Shown one piece after another: positions 1 through 9,568 of a stretch of 64,000 nucleotides of DNA (its first letter is position 1; the number at the start of each line of letters is the position of its first letter). A model generated the notes under the pieces. It was not told where the DNA came from and made no database searches. It was given only the letters and a program-made list of their open reading frames with translations. A program made the translations under genes and the position numbers. This DNA is from Microbulbifer bruguierae (lineage in GTDB: Bacteria > Pseudomonadota > Gammaproteobacteria > Pseudomonadales > Cellvibrionaceae): contig NZ_CP118605.1 in assembly GCF_029869925.1 (NCBI RefSeq), forward strand, positions 372,001 to 436,000, written 5' to 3'.

Positions 1-1
1 G

Positions 2-607
2 GACCTGACGGCGGTTGCGCTTGAGGTAGCGACAGCTTGGGATAATGGGGTTGCCTTGTATGTCTGCGAGACCCCGTTAGAGCCGTTGGCTACAGTGTCG
101 CCGTTCCTTTTAAGTAAAACGAGAAACGGCGCTGCGCAGGAGCCTGTACGAGGTTGTAAATTATTGTGCAGAGACAACTACAGAGCAGCGGCAGCAGAGC
201 TTTCGCAATTTGGTGCGAGCACCTCGCCGGCGGATATTCAGGCTGAGGGCGCAGTTGCCGAGCGGGAAGGGTTAATTCGGGACCCCCAGGGTAGAGTGAT
301 TGAAGGCCTGCGTACCAACCTGCTGATTCGTCGTGGCGGTGCCTGGTGGACGCCGGATCTGACCTACTTTGGTGTCCGCGGTGTAATGCGTGAGTGGTTG
401 GCAGGTCGCGTGGAAATCATTGAAGATGATATTGTGTTGGCGAATCTTGAACAGGCTGATGCACTTGCGGTCTGTAATAGTGTCAGGGGCGTGGTGCCGG
501 TCATAAAATTGTTTGCCGGAGATCGGGTTCTTTTCGATTCCCGGCGCCATGTGGATCCGGCACTTGTCGAATTGCAAGAGCTGGTACATCGAGTTCTCTG
601 GCAGTAG
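2..607 (+). CDS. pabC: aminodeoxychorismate lyase PabC, 5' end cut by window
   Basis: Fold-type IV PLP enzyme that would convert 4-amino-4-deoxychorismate to p-aminobenzoate and pyruvate for folate synthesis. The frame is open from base 2 to a TAG at 605-607, so the N-terminus lies outside the window. The probable PLP-binding lysine is codon 158-160, in GCKLLCRDNY; downstream are EGLRTNLL and the family-like GVRGVMREW. The lysine region and the usual T-x-SN motif are divergent, and a few residues look inserted before GCK, so activity cannot be judged by eye. The assignment is helped by the mltG-tmk-holB-pilZ neighbours, which follow pabC in many gammaproteobacteria. A D-amino-acid or branched-chain aminotransferase is the alternative. 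Confidence 0.8.
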   Translation, partial: DLTAVALEVATAWDNGVALYVCETPLEPLATVSPFLLSKTRNGAAQEPVRGCKLLCRDNYRAAAAELSQFGASTSPADIQAEGAVAEREGLIRDPQGRVIEGLRTNLLIRRGGAWWTPDLTYFGVRGVMREWLAGRVEIIEDDIVLANLEQADALAVCNSVRGVVPVIKLFAGDRVLFDSRRHVDPALVELQELVHRVLWQ

Positions 608-668
608 CGTTTCCCCGGTAATAGCGCCCCTCGCTAATTGCGATAGGCACAGGCAGTAAATACAAATC

Positions 669-1781
669 GTGACTAGCAAGAAAAGTAACAGTAAAAGTAC
701 CTCGACCAAGTCTCGTGGCAAGTCGGCACACTCTGTCCGGTTCCGCTGGCTGCGCTGGTTATTCATCCTGTGTTTTCTTTTGCTGTGTACCGTTGCTGTC
801 GGCCTGTGGTCCGCGCAAAAGGCGCTTGTTAGTCCACTGGTATTGCCGGTGGATGGCATGCGTATCGACGTTGAAAACGGCAGTAACCTTTCCACCATTT
901 TGTATCGACTTGAGGAGCAGGGTGTTCTGCCTTCGCGACTCTGGGCCCGTATTTATGCGCGGATAAAACGGCAGAGTAGTATCCACCCGGGTGAATATAT
1001 GGTTCCCGCGGGTAGCAACGCGATGGACCTGGTGGGGCGATTGCACCGCGGTGATGTCACGCGCTACAGAATCACCATCGTCGAGGGGTGGACTTTCGAA
1101 CAGGCCCTCACGCAGATTCGCAATGGCCGTAAAGTGAAGCCAACGGATGCTGCGGCATCGGTAGCGGTGGCCGCTGCATCGCTGGGTATCGAGGGTAATC
1201 CAGAGGGGCGTATTTTCCCTGATACTTATGTCTATCGCTCCGGGGCGACCGATATGGACCTTCTGCGGGAGGCATTTGAGCGAATGGCTGCGGTGTTGCA
1301 GCGAGAGTGGGAGGATCGTGCAGAAGGGCTGCCGTACGAGAGTCCGTACGAGGCGTTGATCATGGCCTCCATCGTTGAAAAAGAAACGGGGGTGCCCTCT
1401 GAGCGGGATGAAATCGCGGGCGTTTTCGTCCGGCGCTTGGGCAAAGGCATGCGCCTGCAGACGGATCCAACGGTAATTTATGGTCTCGGTGATAAGTACG
1501 ACGGCAATCTTCGTCGCGCGGATCTGCGGACCGCTACACCGTACAACACCTATGTCATCAATGGCATGCCGCCGACTCCGATTGCATTGCCAGGGCGTGA
1601 GGCCATTTGGGCGGCGTTGCACCCGAAGGAGGGAGGTTCCCTGTACTTTGTGGCGAAAGGGGATGGCTCCCACCACTTTTCTTCCAGCCTGGATGAGCAC
1701 AATCGTGCAGTGCGTGAGTTTCAATTGAAGCGCCGCTCAGACTATCGTTCCAGACCGGCGGATACGAATCCGACAAATTAG
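669..1781 (+). CDS. mltG: endolytic murein transglycosylase MltG
   Basis: Inner-membrane lytic transglycosylase of the YceG family, thought to cut nascent glycan strands and so end peptidoglycan polymerisation. The 370-residue protein has a basic, Ser/Lys-rich cytoplasmic N-terminus, one membrane segment at about residues 29-50, a LysM-like region, and the YceG catalytic domain. The catalytic Glu is E237 in ASIVEKETG; the [10 protein letters not shown] and [15 protein letters not shown] motifs follow. The start is GTG at 669; no in-frame ATG lies close by. It lies 61 bp after pabC and 40 bp before tmk, probably in one operon. The C-terminal tail past about residue 355 is polar and probably disordered. 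Confidence 0.95.
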   Translation: MTSKKSNSKSTSTKSRGKSAHSVRFRWLRWLFILCFLLLCTVAVGLWSAQKALVSPLVLPVDGMRIDVENGSNLSTILYRLEEQGVLPSRLWARIYARIKRQSSIHPGEYMVPAGSNAMDLVGRLHRGDVTRYRITIVEGWTFEQALTQIRNGRKVKPTDAAASVAVAAASLGIEGNPEGRIFPDTYVYRSGATDMDLLREAFERMAAVLQREWEDRAEGLPYESPYEALIMASIVEKETGVPSERDEIAGVFVRRLGKGMRLQTDPTVIYGLGDKYDGNLRRADLRTATPYNTYVINGMPPTPIALPGREAIWAALHPKEGGSLYFVAKGDGSHHFSSSLDEHNRAVREFQLKRRSDYRSRPADTNPTN

Positions 1782-1821
1782 AAATGCGCGCAGCAGGCGC
1801 CTGCAGGTTGTTATTGAATCA

Positions 1822-2460
1822 ATGTCAGAATTGAGTAGAGGCAAGTTCATCACCCTTGAGGGTGGCGAAGGGGTAGGTAAGTCTACCAATTTACGTTTTG
1901 TCACCCAGTGGCTGGAAAACCGCGGTATCGAATTTATCCAGACTCGTGAGCCTGGTGGCACACCGCTGGCAGAACAATTGCGCACCCTGTTACTGCAAAA
2001 GCGCGACGAGCGTGTGGACCCTACTGCGGAATTGCTGATGGTGTTCGCTGCTCGCGCGCAGCACTTGAGTCAGCAGATTCTTCCGGCGCTAGCCGCTGGC
2101 AAGTGGGTAGTCTGCGACCGCTTTACCGACGCTACTTATGCGTATCAGGGGGGCGGGCGCGGGCTCGATCGCACTTTGATCGCTCAGCTCGAAAATATTG
2201 TCCAGAAAGATCTGCGCCCGGATCGTGTGCTGCTGCTGGACTTGGATCCCGTGATCGGTCTTGAACGCGCTGCGGCTACTGGAGAGGCTGATCGCTTTGA
2301 AAGTGAGCAGCTGGATTTTTTTCGCAAGGTGCGCAGGGCTTACCGGGCGCGCGCAGAGTCGGATCCAGATCGATATGCGGTAATTGATGCATCAGTGGCG
2401 TTGCCAGAGGTGCAGCAGCAACTCGCGCATGTACTTGAGATCATAGCGGGCACGCCATGA
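1822..2460 (+). CDS. tmk: thymidylate kinase
   Basis: Phosphorylates dTMP to dTDP in dTTP synthesis. The 212-residue length is standard. The P-loop GGEGVGKST is at residues 14-22, the dTMP-binding TREPGGTP follows near residue 40, and the [13 protein letters not shown] motif lies near residue 100. A LID-like segment ([12 protein letters not shown]) follows [12 protein letters not shown]. The ATG start at 1822 is the first in frame after mltG. The stop overlaps the start of holB in an ATGA (2457-2460), so the two are probably translationally coupled. The dUTPase-like gene at 4957 acts in the same nucleotide branch but is separated by pilZ and tatD. Confidence 0.97.
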   Translation: MSELSRGKFITLEGGEGVGKSTNLRFVTQWLENRGIEFIQTREPGGTPLAEQLRTLLLQKRDERVDPTAELLMVFAARAQHLSQQILPALAAGKWVVCDRFTDATYAYQGGGRGLDRTLIAQLENIVQKDLRPDRVLLLDLDPVIGLERAAATGEADRFESEQLDFFRKVRRAYRARAESDPDRYAVIDASVALPEVQQQLAHVLEIIAGTP

Positions 2461-3491
2461 GCAGTGAAAGTGTGAATGGTGAGGGCTTGCAGCCTGTTAT
2501 CCCTTCCCCGCTGCCTTGGCAGGCGGCGCAATGGCAGCGATTGGGTGCTCAGTGGACCGCCGGGCGTTGTCCCCATGCGCTTCTGATTAGCGGACAGCCT
2601 GGGCTTGGCAAGCGTCGTTTCGCCGATGCATTTGCCGCGCTGCTGCTGTGTGATCAGCCCCGCCACGGGCTCGCTTGTGGGGAGTGTCGCGGTTGTCAGT
2701 TGCGTATTGCCGGCTCTCACCCTGATTTTATCCGTGTGGTACCGGAAAAGGAGCAGGGGCCGCTCAAGGTGGAGCAGATTCGCCAGCTGGGCGAATTTGT
2801 CGGTCGTACCAGTGGCCGTGGCGGCGTCAGAATCGTGTGGCTGGCGCCTGCGGAGGCGATGAATGTCAACGCGGCCAATGCACTCCTGAAGAATCTGGAA
2901 GAGCCCTCTGGCTCTGTGGTGTTTTTACTTGTGACCGACAACCCCTCCGGTTTGTTGCCCACCATTCGCAGCCGCTGTCAAGCCATTGCCTTTCCGGTTC
3001 CCTCTGCACAGTCGGCACTGCGCTGGCTACACGATAGCGGTGTCGATACCGACGAGGCTGCCAGTGCGCTGACACTGGCCGGCGGTGCGCCGCTGCTTGC
3101 CGTGAACCTGATGGAGCCGGAAGCTCGCGAAATGCGCGAGCAGTTTCTGTCTGATCTAGTGGCGTTGTCGCGCAGTGATCAGGCGGCGGTCACTCTCGCT
3201 GGGCGCTGGGAATCGCCGGGAGAAGGTGTGGAGCTCACGCAGTTGCTGCAGTTTTGGCAGAACTGGGTAGGTCAGATGCTAAGGGTACGCTCGACAGACC
3301 AAGCGGGAGACCTGCAGATCATGGCATTATTGCAGCGTACTCCAGGCTCTGGAACTGAGAGTTTGCGTCCGCTGTTTGCTTTTTATGACCACCTGCTCAA
3401 AGCCCGCGGCCTGCTGGTTGGCAACAGCAATCCAAACAAGCGCCTGCTACTGGAAGAGCTGCTAATCCGTTGGGCGGCACTGTTTCGATGA
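2457..3491 (+). CDS. holB: DNA polymerase III subunit delta'
   Basis: Clamp-loader subunit delta', working with delta and tau/gamma to load the beta clamp. The 344-residue protein has an AAA+ fold. Its P-loop-like GQPGLGKRR lacks the Ser/Thr that normally follows the lysine, as expected for delta', which does not hydrolyse ATP. A four-cysteine zinc module is visible (C of LLCDQ, then CGECRGCQ), followed by the conserved SHPDF and the sensor-like [11 protein letters not shown]. The C-terminal third (residues about 220-344) is the helical collar domain. It starts on the ATGA overlap with tmk. About 160 bp without an obvious gene separate it from pilZ. Confidence 0.95.
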   Translation: MSSESVNGEGLQPVIPSPLPWQAAQWQRLGAQWTAGRCPHALLISGQPGLGKRRFADAFAALLLCDQPRHGLACGECRGCQLRIAGSHPDFIRVVPEKEQGPLKVEQIRQLGEFVGRTSGRGGVRIVWLAPAEAMNVNAANALLKNLEEPSGSVVFLLVTDNPSGLLPTIRSRCQAIAFPVPSAQSALRWLHDSGVDTDEAASALTLAGGAPLLAVNLMEPEAREMREQFLSDLVALSRSDQAAVTLAGRWESPGEGVELTQLLQFWQNWVGQMLRVRSTDQAGDLQIMALLQRTPGSGTESLRPLFAFYDHLLKARGLLVGNSNPNKRLLLEELLIRWAALFR

Positions 3492-3652
3492 TATCCGCGG
3501 CTGCCCGTGAAGGTTCCGTCCGCCTTTCGAGGCAGTTGATGGAGTAGACAGGCTGCAGGCTGGCGGGGTAAGTTACACAGTATCCGGGCAAGCGGCCCGG
3601 CCTGAGCTACAACAAAAACGATTCACCGGTTGTTTCCGATACGGGGTTGCAC

Positions 3653-4006
3653 ATGAAAGGTATGGGGGGCGGTGCCCGCAATGGCATCCTGTCGCTGAAG
3701 ATTCAGGACAAGTCTGTGCTTTACGCAGCTTATATGCCATTTGTAAAAAACGGCGGCCTGTTCATTAATACCGACAAGAGCTACAACCTTGGCGACGAAG
3801 TTTTCCTGCTTCTCAGCCTTATGGACGAGCCGGAAAAGCTGCCGGTTGCGGGCAAAGTTGTCTGGATTACTCCTGGCGGCGCTCAGGGTAATCGCACCCC
3901 GGGAATCGGTATCCAGTTCAATGACAAAGAACATATCACGCAGAGTAAGATCGAGACCCTGTTAGCGGGTTCGCTCGAATCCAGCCGACCCACACACACT
4001 CTGTAG
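3653..4006 (+). CDS. pilZ: type IV pilus assembly protein PilZ
   Basis: Small PilZ-domain protein of the pilus-assembly type, needed for type IV pilus biogenesis in pseudomonads and xanthomonads, where it acts with PilB and FimX. It has 117 residues. The core is easily recognised: ARNGILSL, then DKSVLYAAYMPF, then LPVAGKVVWITP and GIGIQFND, ending RPTHTL. The RxxxR and (D/N)xSxxG motifs needed for c-di-GMP binding are absent, as known for this subtype, so it probably does not bind the nucleotide itself. I chose ATG 3653 over the in-frame TTG at 3647; the frame stays open upstream without a better start. holB-pilZ-tatD is a conserved order. Confidence 0.95.
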   Translation: MKGMGGGARNGILSLKIQDKSVLYAAYMPFVKNGGLFINTDKSYNLGDEVFLLLSLMDEPEKLPVAGKVVWITPGGAQGNRTPGIGIQFNDKEHITQSKIETLLAGSLESSRPTHTL

Positions 4007-4086
4007 ATCTCCGGGAGCGCAGCTCCCCCTGGCCCTCCAACTGTTCAGCGGGTGTAATCATCCGCGCGACCCGGGGCTTCAATCTG

Positions 4087-4092
4087 TATAAT
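4087..4092 (+). promoter_or_regulatory. possible -10 element before tatD
   Basis: A perfect TATAAT lies 57 bp before the tatD ATG, in the gap after pilZ. No good -35 hexamer is present 16-18 bp upstream, so an internal promoter is only suggested. Confidence 0.35.
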
Positions 4093-4148
4093 TCCCCGCT
4101 TTATTGCCCAAGTCCCAATACACCTTCTGACCAATAGGTCCCTAAACC

Positions 4149-4925
4149 ATGCTGGTAGATTCCCACTGTCATCTCGACAGACTCAAACTTGATCAATTCG
4201 AAGGCGATCTGGATGCGGTACTCGAGCTCGCACGCAGTCGTGGTGTCGGCAAGTTTTTGTGTGTTGGAATCAGTCTGGAGAATGTGGACCAGGTGGTCTC
4301 CCTGGCAGCCCGTTATGACGATGTCGTTTGTTCCGTGGGCGTCCATCCCCTGGATGTGGACTCAGGACTGGCGGATGTCGAAAAGTTGAAGCAGCTTGCT
4401 GCCCGACCAAAGGTGGTTGCACTGGGTGAGACCGGGCTGGACTACTACTACAGCACCGAAACCAAAGAAGTACAGCAACACAGCTTTGTCGCCCACCTGG
4501 AGGCCGCGGCGCAGGTGGGCCTGCCGGTAATCGTGCATACCCGGGATGCACGGGAAGATACGATTGAACTGATTCGTGCGCACGGTAGCCGTGAGCACGC
4601 CGGTGTGTTGCACTGTTTTACCGAAAGCTGGGATATGGCCAGGTCGGCACTGGATTTGAACTATTACATCTCGCTTTCCGGGATCGTAACGTTCAAGAAT
4701 GCCGAAGAGCTGCGCGATGTGGCTCGTAAGGTGCCGCTGGATCGCCTGCTGGTTGAAACCGACTCTCCCTACCTTGCCCCGGTACCTTATCGCGGCAAGC
4801 CGAATATTCCCGCGTATGTGCGGGAAGTGGCTGAATTCATCGCAGATCTGCGCGGGCTGGCATATGAAGAGCTGGCTGAAATCACCACCAATAATTTTCA
4901 CCGACTTTTTCCGCGTGCGGCCTGA
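4149..4925 (+). CDS. TatD family metal-dependent hydrolase (YcfH type)
   Basis: TIM-barrel metallo-hydrolase of the TatD family, whose members act as 3'-5' exonucleases on DNA or RNA; the cellular role of the YcfH branch is not settled. The 258-residue protein shows the full metal site: H6 and H8 in SHCHLD, the Glu in GETGLDYYY, His in VIVHTRDA, His in LHCFTE, and Asp in ETDSPYLAP. The family-typical KPNIPAYV follows. The ATG at 4149 places SHCHLD at the N-terminus as usual. It closes the pabC-mltG-tmk-holB-pilZ block, and the dUTPase-like gene begins 31 bp later. Confidence 0.93.
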   Translation: MLVDSHCHLDRLKLDQFEGDLDAVLELARSRGVGKFLCVGISLENVDQVVSLAARYDDVVCSVGVHPLDVDSGLADVEKLKQLAARPKVVALGETGLDYYYSTETKEVQQHSFVAHLEAAAQVGLPVIVHTRDAREDTIELIRAHGSREHAGVLHCFTESWDMARSALDLNYYISLSGIVTFKNAEELRDVARKVPLDRLLVETDSPYLAPVPYRGKPNIPAYVREVAEFIADLRGLAYEELAEITTNNFHRLFPRAA

Positions 4926-4956
4926 CCGCGCGTATTAAAAAATTCAGGAATTGCTT

Positions 4957-5571
4957 ATGTTGCAACAGCAATTGCAGGCCATGCTGGCACTGCAGGACGA
5001 CATCAATACGCTGGTTAACGATAACTGGCGCGAGCAGAACTTTGCCTGGTACCGCGCGATCTGGGTCGAAAGCGCCGAGTTGCTGGATCACTACGGCTGG
5101 AAGTGGTGGAAAAAGCAGCTGCCGGATATGGAGCAGGTAAAGCTGGAACTGGTGGATATCTGGCATTTTGGGCTCAGCCTGGAATTACAGCAGGGCGCAC
5201 CGGAAGTGGTTGCGGAAAATATGCGACAACAGCTTGCTGCATTGGATCCGGTGAGCGGTGATTTCAAGGAAGATCTGGAAGCCTTTACTCTCAATACCCT
5301 GTCGTCAAAACAGTTTGATCTTGTGGGCTTCGCGCAACTTATGATCGATTGCGATATGTCTTTTGAAGATCTTTACCGCCGCTATGTAGGTAAAAATGTC
5401 CTCAACCGTTTCCGCCAGGATCATGGCTACAAGGATGGAAGCTATAAAAAACTTTGGCAGGGGCGTGAAGACAACGAGCATCTGGCGGAAATCGTACAAT
5501 CTTTGGACAGTACCGCTGAAAGCTTCAGTACGGAATTGTATGGAGCCTTGAAAACCCGTTATCCGGGGTAA
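4957..5571 (+). CDS. dUTP diphosphatase, dimeric all-alpha type
   Basis: Probable dUTPase of the all-alpha MazG-like superfamily (PF08761 type), which would hydrolyse dUTP to dUMP and keep uracil out of DNA. It has 204 residues. The metal-binding helix pattern is visible in ESAELLDHYGWKWWK and later in ELVDIWHFGLS. The ATG at 4957 is preceded by AGGA at 4946-4949, seven bases upstream, which favours it over the TTG at 4951. The 31-bp gap suggests co-transcription with tatD. Phage and protozoan enzymes belong to the same family; the trimeric Dut is a different fold. I infer the substrate from the family, not from a specific motif. Confidence 0.8.
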   Translation: MLQQQLQAMLALQDDINTLVNDNWREQNFAWYRAIWVESAELLDHYGWKWWKKQLPDMEQVKLELVDIWHFGLSLELQQGAPEVVAENMRQQLAALDPVSGDFKEDLEAFTLNTLSSKQFDLVGFAQLMIDCDMSFEDLYRRYVGKNVLNRFRQDHGYKDGSYKKLWQGREDNEHLAEIVQSLDSTAESFSTELYGALKTRYPG

Positions 5572-5641
5572 GCAAAGGCACTGGCCAGACAAATTTTGCC
5601 CGAAGCTGATTAAAGGCTAATGAAATTTATTAGCGAGGCCC

Positions 5642-5647
5642 TATAAT
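5642..5647 (+). promoter_or_regulatory. -10 element of the mdh promoter
   Basis: TATAAT, 30 bp before the mdh start and just after the end of the upstream operon. The -35 region is weak (AATGAA or TAATGA at 17-18 bp), so an activator may be needed. Confidence 0.45.
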
Positions 5648-5677
5648 GCGGGCGCCTGAAAACAACGGAGATTAATC

Positions 5678-6658
5678 GTGAAAGCACCTGTTCGTGTTGC
5701 AGTTACCGGCGCCGCCGGTCAGATCAGCTATTCGCTGCTGTTTCGCATCGCTTCCGGCGAGATGCTCGGCAAAGATCAACCGGTCATTCTTCAGCTGCTG
5801 GAAATCACCCCGGCACTGGAAGCGCTGAAAGGCGTAGCCATGGAGCTTGAGGACTGTGCATTCCCGCTGCTGGCTGGAATCGTGCAGAGCGATGACGCCA
5901 CCGTTGCCTTCAAAGATGCGGAATACGCTTTGCTGGTTGGTGCCCGTCCTCGTGGTCCGGGTATGGAGCGCAAAGACCTGCTGGAAGCCAACGCTGCAAT
6001 CTTCTCCGCTCAGGGTAAGGCCCTGAACGACGTTGCTGCGCGCAGCGTAAAGGTGCTGGTCGTAGGTAACCCTGCCAACACCAACGCACTGATCGCCCAG
6101 CGCAATGCGCCGGACCTTGATCCGCGCAATTTTACCGCCATGACTCGTCTGGACCACAACCGCGCGCTGACCCAGCTGGCGAACAAAACCGATTCCACGG
6201 TTAACGACATCACCCACATGACCATCTGGGGCAACCACTCTGCTACCCAGTATCCTGATCTGCATCAGGCCAAGGTAAATGGCGAAGACGCCATGGGCAA
6301 AGTGGAGCAGGAGTGGTACGAAACCGACTTCATTCCGACCGTACAGCAACGCGGTGCAGCCATCATCAAGGCTCGCGGTGCCTCCTCTGCCGCCTCTGCA
6401 GCCAACGCCGCCATCGACCATATGCGCGATTGGGCGCTGGGTTCCGCTGAAGGTGACTGGACCAGCATGGGCGTATACAGCGACGGCTCCTATGGTATCC
6501 AGGAAGGCCTGATCTACTCTTTCCCGGTTGTCTGCAAGAACGGTGACTGGGAAATTGTGCAGGGCGTAGATATCAATGATTTCTCTCGCGAGAAGATGAC
6601 TGCGACTGAGCAGGAACTGGCAGAAGAGCGCGACGCAGTTGCCCACCTGCTGCCGTAA
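5678..6658 (+). CDS. mdh: malate dehydrogenase
   Basis: NAD-dependent interconversion of malate and oxaloacetate in the TCA cycle. The 326-residue length fits the bacterial group close to the plant chloroplast enzyme rather than the 312-residue E. coli type. The Rossmann motif [11 protein letters not shown] begins at residue 10, the substrate-binding [15 protein letters not shown] follows, then TRLDHNRA, and the catalytic His is H187 in [14 protein letters not shown] 5678 is the start, with GGAG at 5669-5672 suitably placed. It is a single-gene unit with its own promoter and a strong terminator. It joins the glyoxylate-shunt and PEP synthase genes found elsewhere in the window. Confidence 0.97.
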   Translation: MKAPVRVAVTGAAGQISYSLLFRIASGEMLGKDQPVILQLLEITPALEALKGVAMELEDCAFPLLAGIVQSDDATVAFKDAEYALLVGARPRGPGMERKDLLEANAAIFSAQGKALNDVAARSVKVLVVGNPANTNALIAQRNAPDLDPRNFTAMTRLDHNRALTQLANKTDSTVNDITHMTIWGNHSATQYPDLHQAKVNGEDAMGKVEQEWYETDFIPTVQQRGAAIIKARGASSAASAANAAIDHMRDWALGSAEGDWTSMGVYSDGSYGIQEGLIYSFPVVCKNGDWEIVQGVDINDFSREKMTATEQELAEERDAVAHLLP

Positions 6659-6687
6659 GCTTTTACTTTTCATCAGGTAAAAGCCAC

Positions 6688-6720
6688 AAAAAAACCCGCA
6701 TTTTCATGCGGGTTTTTTTT
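6688..6720. terminator. bidirectional terminator between mdh and asnS
   Basis: Seven-bp stem (CCCGCAT / ATGCGGG) with a 4-base loop, flanked by seven A's on the left and eight T's on the right, so it can act in both directions for the convergent mdh and asnS. Confidence 0.93.
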
Positions 6721-6741
6721 GTTTTGGAGATTGGTAAATCT

Positions 6742-8142
6742 TCAGAACTTGACGTTGCGCGGGGTGCGCGGGAAGGGAATTACATCGCGAATGTTGCCCA
6801 TGCCGGTAACGTAGGAAACAATGCGGTCAAAGCCGAGACCGAAACCGCCGTGTGGCACGGTGCCATAGCGACGCAGGTCGCGGTACCAGTCCAGATGTTC
6901 TTTGGGGATGTCCATCTCATCCATACGCGCATCCAGTTTGTCGAGACGCTCTTCACGCTGGGATCCACCGATGATCTCACCAATACCGGGCGCCAGGATG
7001 TCCATCGCCGCCACAGTTTTGCCGTCGTCGTTTACACGCATATAGAAGGCTTTGATGTCCTTCGGGTAATTCAGCACGATCACCGGCTTCTTGAAGTGTT
7101 TCTCTGCCAGGTAGCGCTCGTGTTCGGAGGCCAGGTCGATACCCCAGGAAACCGGGAACTCGAATTTCTCGCCACATTTCTCAAGAATCTCGATGGCTTC
7201 GCAGTAATTGATACGGGCGAAGTCGTTGTCGATGATATTTTCCAGGCGGCTGATGGCCTCCTTGTCGATGCGCTCGGCAAAGAACGCCATATCGTCGGGA
7301 CGCTCCGTCAGTACTGCCTTGAATACGTATTTCAGCATCTCTTCCGCGAGATTGGCGCAGTCCGCCAGATCGGCAAATGCTATTTCCGGTTCCACCATCC
7401 AGAACTCCGCCAGGTGGCGGGTAGTATTGGAGTTTTCCGCACGGAAGGTGGGGCCAAAGGTATACACCTTGGACAGCGCGAGGCAGTAGCTTTCCACGTT
7501 CAGCTGGCCGGAAACGGTCAGGAAGGTCTCTTCGCCGAAGAAATCTTGTGAGTAATCCACCTCACCCTTATCGGTCAGAGGCAGGTTGGTCTGATCCAGA
7601 GTGCTTACCCGGAACATTTCACCGGCGCCTTCGCAGTCAGAAGCGGTGATGATCGGCGTGTGTATATAGTTGAAGCCCCGCTCGTGGAAGAAGCGGTGAA
7701 TCGCCTGGGCAATGGCATTGCGCACGCGGGCGACGGCGCCGCTTACATTGGTCCGTGGGCGCAGGTGCGCGTGTTCGCGCAGGTGTTCCATAGTGTGTCG
7801 CTTGGGTGACATCGGATAGGTATCCGGGTCTTCGACCCAGCCTACCACCGTTACGCTGGTGGCCAGCAATTCGATAGCCTGGCCCTTGCCCTCAGACGCT
7901 TTGATGGTGCCCTCAATGTCTACAGCGCAGCCAGTGGTCAGGCGCAAAACTTCAGACTGGTAGTTGTTGACGTTGGACTCTACGACCACTTGAATCGGGT
8001 CGAAGCAGCTGCCGTCGTGCACGGCGAGGAAAGACAGGCCCGCTTTGGAGTCCCGGCGGGTGCGGATCCAGCCCTGTACGCGCGTGGTATCGCCTTCACG
8101 CTGGCTGGATTTCAGGAGAGTATCGATGGATTCAACTTGCAT
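6742..8142 (-). CDS. asnS: asparaginyl-tRNA synthetase
   Basis: Class IIb synthetase charging tRNA-Asn. The 466-residue protein has an N-terminal OB-fold anticodon-binding domain (residues about 1-110) followed by the catalytic core. Class II motif 2 is seen in [16 protein letters not shown] and motif 3 in [12 protein letters not shown] near the C-terminus. The family-specific start of the core, [19 protein letters not shown], is intact. Presence of AsnRS suggests direct charging rather than reliance on transamidation. It is transcribed alone toward mdh; its leader contains alternative hairpins. Confidence 0.97.
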   Translation of the reverse strand: MQVESIDTLLKSSQREGDTTRVQGWIRTRRDSKAGLSFLAVHDGSCFDPIQVVVESNVNNYQSEVLRLTTGCAVDIEGTIKASEGKGQAIELLATSVTVVGWVEDPDTYPMSPKRHTMEHLREHAHLRPRTNVSGAVARVRNAIAQAIHRFFHERGFNYIHTPIITASDCEGAGEMFRVSTLDQTNLPLTDKGEVDYSQDFFGEETFLTVSGQLNVESYCLALSKVYTFGPTFRAENSNTTRHLAEFWMVEPEIAFADLADCANLAEEMLKYVFKAVLTERPDDMAFFAERIDKEAISRLENIIDNDFARINYCEAIEILEKCGEKFEFPVSWGIDLASEHERYLAEKHFKKPVIVLNYPKDIKAFYMRVNDDGKTVAAMDILAPGIGEIIGGSQREERLDKLDARMDEMDIPKEHLDWYRDLRRYGTVPHGGFGLGFDRIVSYVTGMGNIRDVIPFPRTPRNVKF

Positions 8143-8470
8143 GATGGTGCTCTTGTTGTCGTGCGCGCTTTCAGAATTGATGCTCTGCCCCTGGGCTGAA
8201 ATGGCGGCCCAGGGAATCGGCGCGGTTATCTATGCGCGGCTTGTGGTCGCGCTTTCCGGCGGCATCTTGCCGCCTGTTTGCCGGAAAATCCACCCCCGCA
8301 TTAGTGGTGTTCCAAACGTCGTACGACAGCACACCCTGCGTGAAAAATGGCGTGACTCCTTGGTGCAGCTAACAGGGGCCTAGAAGGCAGTATAGAAGCG
8401 GGATGTGACTCTTGGTTCATCAAGCCTCTGTCCTACACTGAAATCATCGCAGTGATGGGGTGAAGCGCTC
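8143..8470. other. divergent intergenic region asnS / DUF2244 gene with alternative hairpins
   Basis: The 328 bp hold no convincing gene. At 8254-8286 two inverted repeats overlap: GGCGGCA/TGCCGCC (8258-8264 with 8268-8274) and TTCCGGC/GCCGGAA (8254-8260 with 8280-8286). They share bases, so only one can form at a time. In asnS sense this lies about 110-145 nt before the start codon. Neither is followed by a U-run. Confidence 0.4.
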
Positions 8471-8992
8471 ATGGTCAAAGAAGTCGGCGGCGCGCGCGGG
8501 CGCCGGGCCTGTATTCTTCTCGCGCCCAATCAATCCCTGTCTATGACGGGCAATCTCTGGGTTTTTATTTCATTGGTAGCGGTGTCTCTGGGCATTAGCA
8601 TCGCCTTTGCGTTGGCAGGAGCGTGGATGGTTATCCCGTTTGCCAGTTTAGAGGTGCTATTGTTGGCTGTGCTGTTCGGTTATGTGTACAGCGAAGGGAC
8701 TCGACGGGAAATGATTCGGATCAGTGATGATCGCGTTATGCTCGACAGTAGCCGCGGCAATCTTAAGCGGCCGGTGTACCACGCGGAATTTGATCGCGGC
8801 AGCCTCGCGATACTGGTGCGTATGGGTGCGAACCCGGCGGAACCTGCAGCGGTGACTTTCTCCGGGCCTGAGGGGTGTCTGGAAGTAGGAGAGTTTCTTA
8901 CCGATGTCGAAAAGGCAGCGCTGATAGAAAAGCTCGGTAGCTGTGGCTTGCGTGCACGCAGGGAGGAAGGTTACCGCTTGCAGGACTTTTAA
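8471..8992 (+). CDS. DUF2244 membrane protein
   Basis: Unknown function. The 173-residue protein matches the DUF2244 layout: a short N-terminus ending in LLAPNQSLS, two close membrane segments (about residues 28-50 and 53-75), and a soluble domain with ISDDRVMLDSS. Members are common in proteobacteria, often near respiratory genes, which is not the case here. The first 15 residues are rich in Gly and Arg and may not be translated; the ATG at 8471 is the first in frame. It stands alone, 99 bp before the peroxiredoxin gene, which has its own candidate promoter. Confidence 0.8.
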   Translation: MVKEVGGARGRRACILLAPNQSLSMTGNLWVFISLVAVSLGISIAFALAGAWMVIPFASLEVLLLAVLFGYVYSEGTRREMIRISDDRVMLDSSRGNLKRPVYHAEFDRGSLAILVRMGANPAEPAAVTFSGPEGCLEVGEFLTDVEKAALIEKLGSCGLRARREEGYRLQDF

Positions 8993-9017
8993 AGTTATCG
9001 TTTTCTGCAGATATAAT
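8989..9017 (+). promoter_or_regulatory. candidate sigma-70 promoter of bcp
   Basis: TATAAT at 9012-9017 with a partial -35 (TTAAAG, 8989-8994) at 17-bp spacing, 74 bp before the bcp ATG. The -35 is only half-matching. Confidence 0.45.
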
Positions 9018-9091
9018 GCGCACGGAGCTTCCCGATTGAAGGGTTGCTACACCAACGTGAAGACAAGACGAATTCCAGCAGGGGAGGGAGC

Positions 9092-9568
9092 ATGGCATTT
9101 CCAAAGATCGGTAATCTGGCACCGGCATTTACGCTGAAGAATCAGAGCGGTGAAAACGTCGCTCTTAAAGACTTTCGCGATCATAAAAATGTTGTCCTGT
9201 ATTTTTACCCCAAAGCCCTGACACCGGGATGTACTACCCAGGCCTGTGGTATCCGTGACAGTGTGGATGAGTTCAGTAAACGCGATACCGTTGTCTTTGG
9301 TATCAGCCCGGACCCGGAAAGCAAATTGCAGAAATTCATTGAAAAGCATGAGCTCAATTTTGACCTGTTGGCGGACGAGGACCACAAGGTTGCCGACAAG
9401 TATGGATGCTGGGGCCTGAAAAAATTCATGGGTCGGGAATATATGGGGCTGCTCCGTACCACGTTTATCGTCGACAAGAGTGGTCGACTTCAACACATCA
9501 TCGATAAGGTCAAAACCAAAACGCACCACGAGGACGTGCTGCGCTGGATTGACGAGAATTTGACCTGA
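9092..9568 (+). CDS. bcp: thioredoxin-dependent thiol peroxidase (Bcp/PrxQ)
   Basis: Peroxiredoxin of the BCP/PrxQ type that reduces hydrogen peroxide and organic hydroperoxides with thioredoxin. The 158-residue length is normal. The peroxidatic Cys47 lies in LTPGCTTQAC and the resolving Cys52 five residues on, so it is the atypical two-cysteine form. The ATG at 9092 has a purine-rich GGGAGGGAG just upstream, which decides against the 16-residue N-terminal extension. It is monocistronic: the next gene starts 417 bp later. Confidence 0.95.
   Translation: MAFPKIGNLAPAFTLKNQSGENVALKDFRDHKNVVLYFYPKALTPGCTTQACGIRDSVDEFSKRDTVVFGISPDPESKLQKFIEKHELNFDLLADEDHKVADKYGCWGLKKFMGREYMGLLRTTFIVDKSGRLQHIIDKVKTKTHHEDVLRWIDENLT

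Noticed and set aside
1..607. Frameshift in pabC near base 120
   Set aside because: The segment before GCKLLC looks longer than usual, but a single frame is open from the window edge to the stop and the later motifs are in that frame.
272..898. 208-codon minus-strand frame over pabC and mltG
   Set aside because: Opposes two well-supported genes in a conserved operon; no domain is visible.
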